The notes below the pieces were generated by a model, which worked only from the letters and a program-made list of their open reading frames with translations, ran no database searches and was not told the origin of the DNA. Below, piece by piece: positions 41,055-50,563 of a stretch of 64,000 nucleotides of DNA. The translations under genes and the position numbers were made by a program. The DNA is from Lachnospiraceae bacterium (GTDB lineage Bacteria > Bacillota > Clostridia > Lachnospirales > Lachnospiraceae): assembly GCA_017623675.1 (NCBI GenBank), contig JAGAOO010000024.1:1-64000 (forward strand), written 5' to 3'. The stretch's first letter is position 1, and each line of letters begins with the position of its first letter.

Positions 41055-43409
41055 ATGGAAGAAAAGACAGTAAAACACGATATATTGAATGAAGCTCCGG
41101 TAGAATTTCCGAATCTGAAGAATCCCCTGGTAGGTGGTGCAACAGTTGGCAAAAAGAAGGAGAAGAACTTAAGTACTCCTGCTGATTTCACGCCGCCGGA
41201 GGAACTGTTTCAGGATCTGATACAGCATATTCGTCAATATCATCCGTCTACGGATACGACAATGATTGAAAAGGCGTATCGGGTTGCAGATGAAGCACAT
41301 AAGGAACAGAAACGGAAATCAGGAGAACCATATATTATTCACCCTCTTTGTGTAGCCATTATTCTGGCTGAACTGGAGATGGATAAAGAAACCATTGTTG
41401 CCGGAATTCTTCATGATGTAGTGGAAGATACAATCATGACAACAGAAGAACTGTCAGAGGAATTTTCACCGGAAATTGCTTTGTTGGTAGATGGTGTTAC
41501 AAAACTGACAAAGTTGAATTTTTCACAGGATAAAATGGAACTACAGGCAGAGAACCTTCGTAAGATGTTCCTTGCCATGGCAAAGGATATCCGGGTAATT
41601 ATTATTAAGCTGGCGGACCGCTTGCACAATCTGCGTACCATGCAGTACCAGTCACCACAAAAGCAGATTGAAAAAAGCCGTGAAACCATGGATATTTATG
41701 CACCGATTGCACATCGATTGGGTATTTCCAAAATCAAGGTGGAATTAGATGATTTATCTCTGAAATATCTGATGCCGGATGTTTATGAGGACCTGACCCG
41801 TCAGATTAACGAACGGATTACGGAACGGGAAGCCTTTATTAACGAGATTGTAAAGGATGTACAGCGTCATATCAGCAATGCGAATATTGAAGCTGAAATT
41901 GACGGAAGAGTCAAGCATTTCTTCAGTATTTATAAAAAGATGGTGAATCAGCATAAGACCTTAGACCAGATTTATGATATTTTTGCGGTGCGTATTAAGG
42001 TGGAAACAGTGCGGGATTGTTATGCGGCACTGGGTGTCATTCATGAGATGTATACGCCAATACCGGGACGGTTTAAGGACTATATTGCCATGCCAAAGGC
42101 AAATATGTATCAGTCGCTGCATACAACCTTAATTGGACCTTCCGGTCAGCCATTTGAGATACAGATTCGTACCTTTGATATGCACAGAACAGCAGAATAT
42201 GGTATTGCTGCCCATTGGAAATATAAGGAAAACATGCAGGGTGGTACCGGTGAAGAACGGGAAGAAGCCAAGCTTGCATGGCTGCGACAGATTCTGGAGT
42301 GGCAGCAGGATACAGATGATAACAAGGAATTCATGAGCGCCATTAAGACGGACTTGGATTTGTTTGCGGAACAGGTATACTGCTTTACTCCTGCAGGAGA
42401 TGTAAAATCTCTGCCGTCAGGCTCTACCCCGATTGATTTTGCTTACAGTATTCACACCGCAGTAGGGAACCGCATGATAGGTGCCAGAGTAAACGGAAGA
42501 CAGGTTACCATTGACTATAAGCTGCAAAATGGTGACCGAATAGAGATTATTACCTCCCAGAATGCGAAGGGACCAAGCCGGGATTGGCTTAGCATTGTTA
42601 AGAGCACTCAGGCAAAGACCAAGATTAATCAATGGTTCCGACAGGAATATAAGGAAGATAACATCACCAGAGGAAAAGAACTCTTAAATGCTTATTGTAA
42701 AACCAAGGGAATTCAGTTAAGTGACTATACAAAACCGGAGTATATTGCAAAGGTAACAGAAAAGTATAATTTCAGAGACTGGGAATCTGTCTGTGCAGCA
42801 ATCGGACATGGCGGCTTAAAAGAAGGTCAGGTCATGAATCGTCTGGTGGAAGAGTATGAACGGGATCATTGCCATCAGATTAGTGATGAGGAATTATTAT
42901 CTCAGATATCTACGGAATCACAGGAGGTAGTACGACGCCCAAGACATTCCAGAGGAGGAATTATTGTAAAGGGTATTGATGATGTAGCAGTACATTTTTC
43001 AAAGTGTTGTAGTCCGGTTCCCGGCGATAAGATTGTAGGTTATGTTACCAGAGGAAGAGGTGTTTCCATTCATCGAAGCGATTGTGTGAATGTAATCGGC
43101 ATGACAGATGAAGAGAAGGAACGGTTAATCGAGGCAGAATGGCAGAAACAGGAAGAGAGCAAAGACGCTCTGTATGTAACAGATATTAAAATATATGCAA
43201 TCGACCGAAGGAATATAGTATTTGATATTACCAAGATATTCACAGAGATGCTGATTAATGTTACCAGCATGACTCTGCGGACGAATCGGCAGGGAAAGGC
43301 TACCATTAATGTAGCATTTGAAATCCGCAGTGTGGAGCAGTTGAATAAGGTCATTGCCAAGATACGAAATATCGATGATATCATTGATATTGAACGAACC
43401 ATGGGATAA
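41055..43409 (+). CDS. relA: bifunctional (p)ppGpp synthetase/hydrolase (RelA/SpoT, Rsh)
   Basis: This 784-residue protein makes and degrades the starvation signal (p)ppGpp. The HD hydrolase domain has HDVVEDT (about residues 118-124) and LADRLHNLRTMQ; the synthetase domain has RFKDYIAMPKANMYQSLHTT; then come the TGS domain (VYCFTPAGDVKSLPSGSTPIDFAY in part), a conserved CCSPVPGDKIVGYVTRGRGVS region, and a C-terminal ACT domain. The intact HD motif suggests hydrolase activity is retained. It is 32 bases after recJ. Confidence 0.95.
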   Translation: MEEKTVKHDILNEAPVEFPNLKNPLVGGATVGKKKEKNLSTPADFTPPEELFQDLIQHIRQYHPSTDTTMIEKAYRVADEAHKEQKRKSGEPYIIHPLCVAIILAELEMDKETIVAGILHDVVEDTIMTTEELSEEFSPEIALLVDGVTKLTKLNFSQDKMELQAENLRKMFLAMAKDIRVIIIKLADRLHNLRTMQYQSPQKQIEKSRETMDIYAPIAHRLGISKIKVELDDLSLKYLMPDVYEDLTRQINERITEREAFINEIVKDVQRHISNANIEAEIDGRVKHFFSIYKKMVNQHKTLDQIYDIFAVRIKVETVRDCYAALGVIHEMYTPIPGRFKDYIAMPKANMYQSLHTTLIGPSGQPFEIQIRTFDMHRTAEYGIAAHWKYKENMQGGTGEEREEAKLAWLRQILEWQQDTDDNKEFMSAIKTDLDLFAEQVYCFTPAGDVKSLPSGSTPIDFAYSIHTAVGNRMIGARVNGRQVTIDYKLQNGDRIEIITSQNAKGPSRDWLSIVKSTQAKTKINQWFRQEYKEDNITRGKELLNAYCKTKGIQLSDYTKPEYIAKVTEKYNFRDWESVCAAIGHGGLKEGQVMNRLVEEYERDHCHQISDEELLSQISTESQEVVRRPRHSRGGIIVKGIDDVAVHFSKCCSPVPGDKIVGYVTRGRGVSIHRSDCVNVIGMTDEEKERLIEAEWQKQEESKDALYVTDIKIYAIDRRNIVFDITKIFTEMLINVTSMTLRTNRQGKATINVAFEIRSVEQLNKVIAKIRNIDDIIDIERTMG

Positions 43410-43453
43410 GGATAGAATAATTGCAGAAGTTAGATAAGGAATGAGGAAACGAC

Positions 43454-44101
43454 ATGGAAAACATTATTGTAATTACCAATCAATTAGGTGATTTTATGAC
43501 AAATTGCTATACAGTCTATAATTCTCAAACAAGAGAAGCGGTTATTATTGATCCTGCAAGTAATGCACGGTTTCTGAATAACACGCTGATTAATCAGCAG
43601 TTAAATTGTGTGGCAGTTCTTTTGACCCATGGTCATATTGACCATATGGGAGCAGTTCCGGAATTAATGGAACTGATTGGACATAAGATTCCGGTGTATG
43701 CAGCAACAGAGGAACAGGATGTGTTGAATGATCCAAGGAAGAATCTGTCTGCAATGCTTTGCGATCAGGTTGTTACCCTAAAGCCGGATATTCTGCTGGA
43801 AGATGGTCAGGTCATTGAAATGCTGGGCACGAAGATTACCTGTATTCATGTGCCGGGACACACCAAGGGTGGTATGTGCTATTATCTGGAGGAGAATCAG
43901 ATGTTATTTTCCGGTGATACCTTATTCGCAAGAAGCATTGGACGTTCAGATTTCCCAACGGGTAACGGAATCGAACTGGTGAATAAGATTAAAGAGAAGT
44001 TAATGGTTCTGCCAAATGTGACGACGGTTTATCCGGGACATAATGAACGGACAACCATTGGAAAAGAACGGGAGACCAACCCATTTCTGGCAGATTTTTA
44101 A
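43454..44101 (+). CDS. MBL-fold hydrolase, glyoxalase II-like
   Basis: This 215-residue protein has the metallo-beta-lactamase metal motif THGHIDHMG (HxHxDH, residues 55-63), VPGHTKGGMCYYL, FSGDTLFARSIGRSDFP and a final PGHNERTTIG histidine. Length and motifs fit short glyoxalase II-like or YcbL-type hydrolases. Substrate unknown. It sits between relA and hemZ, an arrangement common in Clostridia, with 15 bases before the next start. Confidence 0.9.
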   Translation: MENIIVITNQLGDFMTNCYTVYNSQTREAVIIDPASNARFLNNTLINQQLNCVAVLLTHGHIDHMGAVPELMELIGHKIPVYAATEEQDVLNDPRKNLSAMLCDQVVTLKPDILLEDGQVIEMLGTKITCIHVPGHTKGGMCYYLEENQMLFSGDTLFARSIGRSDFPTGNGIELVNKIKEKLMVLPNVTTVYPGHNERTTIGKERETNPFLADF

Positions 44102-44116
44102 GACAGGAGAATTGAT

Positions 44117-45559
44117 TTGATATACTTAGATCAAAACGTCAGCGATTATGACAATGATTTTCGCACCATGATACAGGCATTTATACCAAGAGAAAAAATC
44201 GTGCTTTCAGAGGAAGGCACCCGTTTGACGTTTCGGGCAAGACTTACAGAGGAACAGGTAGAATTATCTCTCTGGGAAAATGGTGAGAAAATAGGAGAAG
44301 AACGGGCAGACTGCTATTATCCGGATAAGAAGACTGCCAGAAATCCAATTAAAGCGGCAGCCTATTATTTATTAAGCCGATATTGTAACAAAAGCCTGCC
44401 GTGGGGAAGTATGACAGGGGTTCGGCCAACGAAATTTGCAACTGCAAGATTAGAGGAAGGCTGGACGGAAGAAGAAGTCATACAGGAATATGAAAAACAG
44501 TATTTAACCACCCGTCAGAAGGGTGAAATCTGTTATCGGGTTGCAAAACGGGAACAGGAGTTGTTGCAATCCTTTCATTTTCAAGAGGAATACTGCTTAT
44601 ATGTGGGGATTCCTTTTTGTCTGTCCAGATGCTTATATTGCTCTTTTGCGGCATATCCGGTAAGTCAGTATCAGAATCGGATTGAGGACTATCTTGCAGC
44701 CCTGTTTCATGAGATAGAATATGTGGCACAGGCATATAAGAACAAAAGACTGGTTGCCGTGTACATGGGAGGGGGAACGCCTACTTCCTTGAGTGCAGAA
44801 CAATTGGGCAGAGTGATTGATAAGATATATAAAGAATTTGATACCCAATTTGTAAGGGAATTTACAGTGGAAGCAGGAAGGCCGGACAGCCTGAATCGAG
44901 AGAAATTCATGGTGATGAAGGAACGGCCGGTAACGAGAATCAGCATCAATCCACAGACCATGAATGATAAAACCCTACAGTTTATCGGGAGAAATCACAC
45001 GGCACAGATGACCGTGGATGCCTTCTATCAGGCAAGAGAGTGTGGGATGGATAACATCAACATGGATATGATTGTAGGACTTCCAAAGGAAGGAATTGAG
45101 GATATCCGATATACCTTAGATGTAATTCGTGAATTGAATCCGGAAAGCCTGACGGTACATTCCCTGGCGATTAAACGAGCAGCAGAGTTAAACATACAGA
45201 TGCAGCAATATCAGGACAGTATTAAGGGCAGTACCAATGAAATGCTGACGCTGGCAGACCAATATGCCTCTGAACTTGGTATGCAGCCATATTATCTGTA
45301 CAGACAGAAGAATATACCGGGCAATCTGGAGAATGTAGGCTATGCAAAGCCGGGAAAAGAATGTCTCTATAATGTCTTGATTATGGAAGAAAAAATGGAT
45401 ATTATAGCTGTAGGTGCGGGTACTTCTACGAAGCTGACATTCCCGGAGGAAAACCGAATTGAACGGGTGGAAAATGTAAAGAATGTAGAAGAGTATATTC
45501 ATCGGGTAGATGAAATGATTGCACGAAAAGAAGCAGGGTTTCAGGAAAAGCAGTTTTGA
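44117..45559 (+). CDS. hemZ: coproporphyrinogen dehydrogenase HemZ (HemN-like radical SAM)
   Basis: This 480-residue protein has an N-terminal domain of about 155 residues, then a radical SAM core with PFCLSRCLYC (CxxxCxxC), MGGGTPTSL, EFTVEAGRPD and NMDMIVGLP, as in HemZ/HemW relatives. True coproporphyrinogen activity is not proven for all such homologues and no other heme genes are near. It starts with TTG at 44117, seven bases after AGGAG; this is the only in-frame start at a good site. Confidence 0.88.
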   Translation: MIYLDQNVSDYDNDFRTMIQAFIPREKIVLSEEGTRLTFRARLTEEQVELSLWENGEKIGEERADCYYPDKKTARNPIKAAAYYLLSRYCNKSLPWGSMTGVRPTKFATARLEEGWTEEEVIQEYEKQYLTTRQKGEICYRVAKREQELLQSFHFQEEYCLYVGIPFCLSRCLYCSFAAYPVSQYQNRIEDYLAALFHEIEYVAQAYKNKRLVAVYMGGGTPTSLSAEQLGRVIDKIYKEFDTQFVREFTVEAGRPDSLNREKFMVMKERPVTRISINPQTMNDKTLQFIGRNHTAQMTVDAFYQARECGMDNINMDMIVGLPKEGIEDIRYTLDVIRELNPESLTVHSLAIKRAAELNIQMQQYQDSIKGSTNEMLTLADQYASELGMQPYYLYRQKNIPGNLENVGYAKPGKECLYNVLIMEEKMDIIAVGAGTSTKLTFPEENRIERVENVKNVEEYIHRVDEMIARKEAGFQEKQF

Positions 45560-45572
45560 TGAGGGTTAAAAA

Positions 45573-46232
45573 GTGGCAAGAGATATTTTCGTAGGAGAAA
45601 CGGTAAATGAATATTTAAGTGAAGATTTCAGCTCCGGCTTGACCCATGCCATGTGTGTCAGTGACCTGGCAGGAAAGCTGGCACGGGAATTAGGCTTACC
45701 GGAAGAGGAAGTGCAGGAAATAGCACTTGCCGGTATGCTTCATGACATCGGGAAGTTGAAAATCAGCCGGTACATTTATGGCAGACAGGAAGATACCATG
45801 AAGATAGAAGAAACCCGATACATCCGCCGTCATGCCCAGTTAGGGGAACAGATTCTAAGAAAACAGGGGATGTCAGATAATATCTGTGAAATGGTACTGT
45901 ATCATCATGAGAATTTTGACGGCTCCGGTTATCCCTTTAATCTGCGGGGAGAAGAGATTCCTCTGGGAGCCAGAATTCTGCGGGTGTGTGATGTATTTGC
46001 GGCGTTAATCTCTGACCGCCCTTATCGGAAAGCATTTGATATTAATACAGCCATTTTACTGTTGATTGATGAGGTGAAGAATTTTGATATGCGTGTATTT
46101 CTGGCATTTCAGAGTGTGATACATACGGAAAGCACTTTGGCGGAAATAGCAGAAATTGATATGCTGCAGGTTCATAATAATATTACACCGGAATCGGTGA
46201 AAGCGTTGTTATGGGAAGAGAGAGAAGCATAA
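45573..46232 (+). CDS. HD-GYP domain phosphohydrolase
   Basis: This 219-residue protein is mainly an HD-GYP domain (about residues 15-175): MLHDIGKLK (metal HD), YHHENFDGSGYP, then GEEIPLGARILRVCDVFAAL and SDRPYR. These motifs are those of cyclic di-GMP phosphodiesterases, and the GYP is intact (SGYP). It has no receiver or sensor domain. It starts with GTG at 45573 after a GAGGG site, 13 bases after hemZ, and is followed by an unusual AT-rich repeat before hisS. Confidence 0.87.
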   Translation: MARDIFVGETVNEYLSEDFSSGLTHAMCVSDLAGKLARELGLPEEEVQEIALAGMLHDIGKLKISRYIYGRQEDTMKIEETRYIRRHAQLGEQILRKQGMSDNICEMVLYHHENFDGSGYPFNLRGEEIPLGARILRVCDVFAALISDRPYRKAFDINTAILLLIDEVKNFDMRVFLAFQSVIHTESTLAEIAEIDMLQVHNNITPESVKALLWEEREA

Positions 46233-46249
46233 GAAACGGTATTGAGAAC

Positions 46250-46286
46250 GATATAGAAAATGATATAAAAGTGATATAGAAAATGA
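46250..46286 (+). repeat. short AT-rich tandem repeat upstream of hisS
   Basis: GATATAGAAAATGA occurs at 46250-46263 and again at 46273-46286, with a partial GATATAAAAGT copy between. It lies between the HD-GYP gene and hisS. A small GGCT-AATC-AGCC hairpin follows (46290-46301). No T-box features are present. Confidence 0.5.
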
Positions 46287-46321
46287 ATGGCTAATCAGCC
46301 GTGATGTGGAGGATATGATAT

Positions 46322-47578
46322 ATGGCAATGAAGAAAAAGCCGGTTACCGGTATGAAGGACATAATGCCGAGAGAAATGGAAATACGGGATTATGTAATTG
46401 GATTGATTAAGGAAACCTATAAGACCTTTGGATTTACCTCGGTAGAAACCCCTTGTGTGGAGCATATTGAGAACCTGAGCAGCAATCAGGGTGGCGAAAA
46501 TGAAAAACTGATATTTAAGATTTTAAAACGAGGTGAAAAACTGAAGCTGGAGGAAGCGTCCTCTGAAGCAGATTTAGTAGATGGCGGTTTACGATATGAT
46601 TTGACACTTCCCCTTTCCAGATATTATTCCAATAATGCCAATGATTTGCCTAGTCCTTTCAAAGCATTGCAGATGGGAAATGTATGGCGGGCAGACCGTC
46701 CACAGCGTGGCCGTTATCGACAGTTCATGCAGTGTGATATTGATATTTTAGGTGAACCGACCTATCTGGCAGAAATTGAATTAATTCAGGCAACGACTAC
46801 CTTGCTTGGAAAGCTGGATTTTCAGAATTTTACCATTCGAATTAACGACAGAAGAATTTTGAAAGCTATGGCAGCTTATAGTGGATTCGCACCGGAAAGC
46901 TATGATACGGTATTCATCATTTTAGATAAGATGGATAAAATCGGTTTGGAGGGTGTTGCTGAGGAATTAGCAGGTGCAGGATTTGCACAGGAATCGGTTG
47001 ATAAATATCTGGAATTATTCCGAATTGTAAGTAATGATACAGCCGGAGTTGCTTTGTTAAAGGAGAAGCTGGAGGGCTTCCTGGAGCCAAAGGTGGCAGA
47101 GGATTTAACAACTATCATTGCAAGTGTGGATAAAGTTAAAACGGCTGATTTCAAGATGAGCTTTGACCCAACCTTAGTACGGGGAATGTCCTATTATACA
47201 GGACCGATTTTCGAAATCTCCATGGACGAGTATGGCGGTTCCGTTGGCGGCGGTGGCCGTTACGATGAAATGATTGGAAAATTCACCGGACAGGATACCA
47301 GTGCCTGTGGTTTTTCTATTGGCTTTGAGCGTATTATCATGTTACTGTTGGAACGTGATTTTAAGGTGCCGACATCAGGTGCCAAGGTGGCATTTTTGAT
47401 TGAGAAAAACATGCCGGCAGATAAGATGCTGACGATTTTTGAAGAAGCAAAAGCAGAACGTCAATCCGGAAAACAGGTAAATATCGTTATGATGAAGAAG
47501 AATAAGAAGTTCCAGAAAGAACAGATGCAGGCAGAGGGATACGAGGAATTCAGGGAATTCTTTGTAGACCGGATGTAG
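46322..47578 (+). CDS. hisS: histidyl-tRNA synthetase
   Basis: This 418-residue class II aminoacyl-tRNA synthetase charges tRNA-His. Motif 1 lies near PCVEHIENLSS, motif 2 in NVWRADRPQRGRYRQFMQCDIDIL, the histidine-binding loop in RGMSYYTGPIFEI, and motif 3 in CGFSIGFERIIML. A C-terminal anticodon-binding domain follows. It starts with ATG at 46322, nine bases after GGAGG, and is paired with aspS 58 bases on, a common arrangement. Confidence 0.95.
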   Translation: MAMKKKPVTGMKDIMPREMEIRDYVIGLIKETYKTFGFTSVETPCVEHIENLSSNQGGENEKLIFKILKRGEKLKLEEASSEADLVDGGLRYDLTLPLSRYYSNNANDLPSPFKALQMGNVWRADRPQRGRYRQFMQCDIDILGEPTYLAEIELIQATTTLLGKLDFQNFTIRINDRRILKAMAAYSGFAPESYDTVFIILDKMDKIGLEGVAEELAGAGFAQESVDKYLELFRIVSNDTAGVALLKEKLEGFLEPKVAEDLTTIIASVDKVKTADFKMSFDPTLVRGMSYYTGPIFEISMDEYGGSVGGGGRYDEMIGKFTGQDTSACGFSIGFERIIMLLLERDFKVPTSGAKVAFLIEKNMPADKMLTIFEEAKAERQSGKQVNIVMMKKNKKFQKEQMQAEGYEEFREFFVDRM

Positions 47579-47636
47579 CTTATATCAGCATTTGTCGATA
47601 GAGTAAGGGAAAGAACTGATTCAAGGAGGAAGAACA

Positions 47637-49433
47637 ATGGCAGAATCAATGCAGGGCTTGAAGAGAAGCCATAGATGTGCAGAATTAAGCAAGAAGAATG
47701 TAGGAGAGCAGGTAACGGTGATGGGCTGGGTTCAGAAGACCCGTAATACCGGTGGATTGATATTCGCTGATTTACGTGACCGCAGTGGCTTGTTACAGAT
47801 TACCTTTAACAGTGATAAATTATCAGAAGAAGCCTTTAACAAGGCATACAAGTTAAGAAGTGAATTCGTAATTGCAGTTACCGGTACCGTTGTAGAACGG
47901 GAAGGTGGCGTGAATCAGAATCTGGTGACCGGTGAAATCGAAGTGGTAGCAGATTCCTTACGGGTATTGTCAGAAGCAGAAACCCCGCCATTTCCAATTG
48001 AGGAGAACAGTAAGACGAAGGAAGAACTTCGGTTGAAGTATCGATATCTGGACTTACGGCGTCCAGACTTACAGGCAAACCTTATGCTTCGTAGTAAGGT
48101 TTGTATGCTGACCCGTGCCTTTTTGTCAGAAGAGGGCTTTTTAGAGATTGAAACCCCGATGCTAACGAAATCAACACCGGAAGGTGCCAGAGATTATCTG
48201 GTTCCAAGCCGTGTGCATCCGGGAAGCTTTTATGCATTGCCACAGTCTCCTCAGATTTTTAAGCAGTTATTAATGTGTTCCGGTTATGACCGTTATTTTC
48301 AGATTGCCAGATGTTTTCGGGATGAGGATTTGCGTGCAGACCGTCAGCCGGAATTCACCCAGATTGATATGGAATTATCCTTTGTGGATGTAGATGATGT
48401 CATTGATGTAAATGAACGGTTGATGGCAAAGGTATTCAAGGAAGCTATTGGAGTTGAAGTACCCCTTCCAATTCAGAGAATGACCTGGCAGGAAGCAATG
48501 GATCGTTTTGGTTCTGACAAGCCGGATTTACGGTTTGGTATGGAATTACACAATGTGACAGAGGTTGTTAAGGATTGTGAATTCGTGGTATTCAAGAGTG
48601 CCATTGAGAATGGTGGAAGTGTGCGGGGTATTAATGCAGAAGGCCAGGGAGCAATGCCAAGAAAGAAGATTGATGCTTTGGTAGACTTTGCAAAGGGATA
48701 CGGTGCAAAGGGCTTGGCTTATGTGGCAATCAATGAGGATGGTACCTATAAATCATCCTTTGCAAAATTCATGAAGCCGGAGGAAATGGATGCATTAGTA
48801 GCAGCTATGGACGGTAAGCCGGGAGATTTATTACTCTTTGCAGCAGATAAGAATAAATTAGTATATGATGTGTTAGGTGCATTACGTCTGGAATTGGCCA
48901 ATCAGATGGGTATTCTGGATAAAAATGAATATCGTTTTGTATGGATTACGGAATTCCCGTTGTTAGAGTGGAGTGAAGAACAGGGACGATATCTGGCAAT
49001 GCATCATCCATTTACCATGCCGATGGAGGAGGACTTGCAGTATCTGGAAACGGAACCGGGCAGAGTTCGTGCAAAGGCATATGATATTGTATTAAACGGT
49101 ACGGAAATCGGAGGTGGCTCTGTCCGTATTCATCAGGATGATATTCAGGAGCGTATGTTTGCGGCTCTTGGATTTACCAAAGAGGCTGCCTACGAGCAGT
49201 TTGGTTTCCTGTTAAATGCGTTCAAGTATGGTGTTCCACCACATGCCGGTCTGGCATATGGCTTAGATCGTCTGGTTATGTTAATGGCAAAAGAGGATTC
49301 TATCCGGGATGTCATCGCATTTCCAAAGGTAAAGGATGCTTCCTGTCTGATGTCAGAGGCACCGAATGTTGTGGATGCAAAGCAGTTAGAGGAATTGGAA
49401 ATAGCAGTTGTAAAGAATGAGGCTATAGAATAA
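47637..49433 (+). CDS. aspS: aspartyl-tRNA synthetase
   Basis: This 598-residue class II enzyme is of the bacterial type: an N-terminal OB domain (about 1-115, GWVQKTRNTGGLIFADLRDR), the catalytic core with motif 2 in ARCFRDEDLRADRQPEFTQ, a GAD insertion domain (about 300-420), and motif 3 in AYGLDRLVMLM. It charges tRNA-Asp and possibly tRNA-Asn, depending on whether Asn-specific charging exists elsewhere. AAGGAGG precedes the ATG. Confidence 0.96.
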   Translation: MAESMQGLKRSHRCAELSKKNVGEQVTVMGWVQKTRNTGGLIFADLRDRSGLLQITFNSDKLSEEAFNKAYKLRSEFVIAVTGTVVEREGGVNQNLVTGEIEVVADSLRVLSEAETPPFPIEENSKTKEELRLKYRYLDLRRPDLQANLMLRSKVCMLTRAFLSEEGFLEIETPMLTKSTPEGARDYLVPSRVHPGSFYALPQSPQIFKQLLMCSGYDRYFQIARCFRDEDLRADRQPEFTQIDMELSFVDVDDVIDVNERLMAKVFKEAIGVEVPLPIQRMTWQEAMDRFGSDKPDLRFGMELHNVTEVVKDCEFVVFKSAIENGGSVRGINAEGQGAMPRKKIDALVDFAKGYGAKGLAYVAINEDGTYKSSFAKFMKPEEMDALVAAMDGKPGDLLLFAADKNKLVYDVLGALRLELANQMGILDKNEYRFVWITEFPLLEWSEEQGRYLAMHHPFTMPMEEDLQYLETEPGRVRAKAYDIVLNGTEIGGGSVRIHQDDIQERMFAALGFTKEAAYEQFGFLLNAFKYGVPPHAGLAYGLDRLVMLMAKEDSIRDVIAFPKVKDASCLMSEAPNVVDAKQLEELEIAVVKNEAIE

Positions 49434-49458
49434 TATTGTTTTGGCGAGGTATGAGGGT

Positions 49459-50508
49459 TTGAAAAGGAATCATAAATCTTGGAAATTATTAAGTATATGC
49501 CTGTTGGTATGTCTGGCGGCTTCCGGTTGCGGAAAGTCAGTTGAAACCATGCAAAGTGAAACCGAGGAGACAGCATCTTCTACGGAAGGAACAACGGAAA
49601 TGGTATTGCCAACCGGCCATGATGAATATCGTAAGGTATTAGAGGAGCTTCCTGCGGTACAGGAGCCTGCGAAGAACCCGGGAACCAGAGAACATTTTTC
49701 ATTTGTTGAAAACGATAAAACCTATGTATTCACGGAGACGGAGAATCTCTGGTTATATAGTCAGTCGTTAACCGGTACCTTAAAAACTACCTTTGTATTA
49801 AATGAGAAAGACTATAAGGTAGTAATCAGTATCCCGGAGCAGGAGAAACTGGCTGAGTGGAAGCCGGAAGAGTACACTTCGGTTTATAAAGATGATTCTG
49901 TGGAAATCTATCGGCAGGAGGATACAGAGGAAGTAAGCGAAGAAGAACCTATGTATGTCACTGTGTTGGATCTGACTTATGAAGTGACCGGCTGGCAGGA
50001 ATTAGTGAATAAAAAGGTTCTTACACTAAGTCAGTTATATGAAGATTTGGCACAGCTGGGGACTGCAATTGTTCCCACAGAAGAAAAGGAAGCAGTGAGT
50101 GATGTATTGACTGCCATGGGAGCAGTACCGGTATTTGAAGACTATTGTATTGCTTTTCGGGAGGATATGGCCTATTCCGGTTATATCTTCTGTTCGCCCA
50201 ACAAAGGAAATCTGGATTATGATGATGTGGATATTCTGTTATCCTTTGTTATTCCGGAGTGGAAGGATTATGCAACCATATGTATAGAAGATGTTCCGGA
50301 TTATCAGGATCGGTTAGAGGATACCGGTGAAAGCTTTGACGGGCATCCGATTCTGGCTGATTATAATGGGGAATTGAAATATTTCCTGATTGGCGAGGAC
50401 GGTAAGTGTATTTATTTATATGGAGTGCCAAAGAATACAGAAGGATATTCCAATAATTTTTCGGCAAAAGAAGCTGCATATATTTTTGAAGTAGTATTAA
50501 CAAAGTAA
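49459..50508 (+). CDS. uncharacterised lipoprotein
   Basis: This protein of about 349 residues is not recognised. It has a lipoprotein signal (MKRNHKSWKLLSICLL, then CLAASGC as lipobox, Cys about residue 24), a Ser/Thr/Glu-rich linker, and two mixed alpha/beta regions (about 65-170 and 185-345) with many acidic residues. I chose the TTG at 49459 because it gives a compact signal and a GAGG about nine bases upstream; a TTG at 49441 is possible. It follows aspS and precedes a terminator at the convergent border with GH26. Confidence 0.6.
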   Translation: MKRNHKSWKLLSICLLVCLAASGCGKSVETMQSETEETASSTEGTTEMVLPTGHDEYRKVLEELPAVQEPAKNPGTREHFSFVENDKTYVFTETENLWLYSQSLTGTLKTTFVLNEKDYKVVISIPEQEKLAEWKPEEYTSVYKDDSVEIYRQEDTEEVSEEEPMYVTVLDLTYEVTGWQELVNKKVLTLSQLYEDLAQLGTAIVPTEEKEAVSDVLTAMGAVPVFEDYCIAFREDMAYSGYIFCSPNKGNLDYDDVDILLSFVIPEWKDYATICIEDVPDYQDRLEDTGESFDGHPILADYNGELKYFLIGEDGKCIYLYGVPKNTEGYSNNFSAKEAAYIFEVVLTK

Positions 50509-50528
50509 AAATTAAAATTATGATAGAA

Positions 50529-50556
50529 CAGGGGCTGTGCAAATACACAGCCCCTG
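50529..50556. terminator. hairpin at the lipoprotein/GH26 convergent border
   Basis: CAGGGGCTGTG (50529-50539) and CACAGCCCCTG (50546-50556) form an 11-bp stem. The T runs on either side are weak, but position between convergent genes fits a shared terminator. Confidence 0.65.
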
Positions 50557-50563
50557 AAACTAT

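Noticed and set aside
46233-46321. T-box leader for hisS-aspS
   Set aside because: The gap is only 89 bases and lacks the T-box consensus and a terminator; only short AT repeats and a small hairpin are present.
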